A stretch of 14,952 nt of DNA from an uncultured Collinsella sp. (lineage in GTDB: Bacteria > Actinomycetota > Coriobacteriia > Coriobacteriales > Coriobacteriaceae), in contig CABSKX010000052.1 in assembly GCA_902478365.1 (NCBI GenBank), forward strand, positions 1 to 14,952. The letters run 5' to 3'. This document shows, one piece after another, positions 14,665 to 14,952 of the stretch. Position numbers and translations under genes: made by a program. Within the stretch, counting starts at the first letter, position 1. Every line of letters starts with the position of its first letter. The notes under the pieces are model-generated. The model was not told where the DNA came from, made no database searches, and saw nothing but the letters and a program-made list of their open reading frames with translations.

Positions 14665-14706
14665 CCTATAAGCCGAAGCCGTTAAGCTTCCTGGCTACAA
14701 AAGTCT

Positions 14707-14749
<43 letters not shown>

Positions 14750-14767
14750 AGAACAGAATATCGATGT

Positions 14768-14952
14768 TTATCGACACCTTTTGAAGCTCTTTGATACCGT
14801 TATATGCGCAGGTAGATTAACATATTTTGATAAAATGCTTGAATCAATGCCATGCCAATTTCGACCAAAATTCGACCAACGATTGCTTGACTTCAACAGT
14901 TGCATCGCAAGCGATGCAATATCAGTCCCGCGGTCGCAGGGAGCCGAAAGGC
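14768..14952 (-). CDS. C-terminal end of a gene entering from the right, possibly an integrase
   Basis: One minus-strand frame is open from the window edge for 60 codons to TAA at 14770-14768; the other two frames stop early. It reads SAPCDRGTDIASLAMQLLKS, then SNRWSNFGRNWHGIDSSILS and ends SFKRCR. No catalytic motif is visible in this short tail. It ends about 20 bp from the att-like tRNA fragment. A tyrosine integrase gene of a tRNA-integrated element is often placed exactly so. The integrase reading is inference from position. Confidence 0.4.
   Translation of the reverse strand, partial: LSAPCDRGTDIASLAMQLLKSSNRWSNFGRNWHGIDSSILSKYVNLPAHITVSKSFKRCR

Overview
The window looks like chromosomal DNA of a gut Coriobacteriia (Collinsella-like) actinobacterium. 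The grounds are moderately high GC, Collinsella-style surface proteins and flavin oxidoreductase, and an initiator-type tRNA 3' end used as an integration site. This assignment is inference from sequence style; no search was run.

Left third (1-5299), all minus strand: a surface-protein gene cluster. In transcription order it holds three related N-in, single-pass membrane proteins of 361, 279 and 314 aa. Each has a cytosolic head, one membrane segment and a beta-rich outer domain. A short terminator-like hairpin follows, then a large secreted GLUG-repeat protein that runs off the left edge. The GLUG gene has an in-frame amber codon just after its signal peptide, yet the frame stays open for about 750 codons more.

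Middle (5300-7642): a 5.3-5.7 kb intergenic stretch has four 12-bp repeats on an exact 23-bp period and a minus-strand terminator. Next is a 497-aa AlbA_2/ATPase/winged-helix protein lying between two 131-bp direct repeats. Each repeat carries two palindromes built on the same TTAACCTCA half-site. A strong terminator then closes the oxidoreductase gene.

7643-10127: a minus-strand Old-Yellow-Enzyme/FAD/4Fe-4S oxidoreductase, followed upstream by three tandem copies (about 81-bp period) of a 55-57-bp palindromic repeat, and by a terminator that once served a tRNA gene.

Right third (10128-14952): an accessory island. Two 43-bp 3' fragments of an initiator-like tRNA-Met (anticodon to CCA), both on the minus strand, bracket 4.5 kb. 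They look like att sites of tandemly integrated elements. Inside are a second AlbA_2/ATPase protein with a dense palindromic operator, a frameshifted remnant gene, a divergent pair (small membrane protein and XRE-type regulator), and a chimeric zinc-ribbon/BspA-like ORF near 15-bp inverted repeats. The far right edge holds the tail of a minus-strand gene placed where an integrase gene would be expected.
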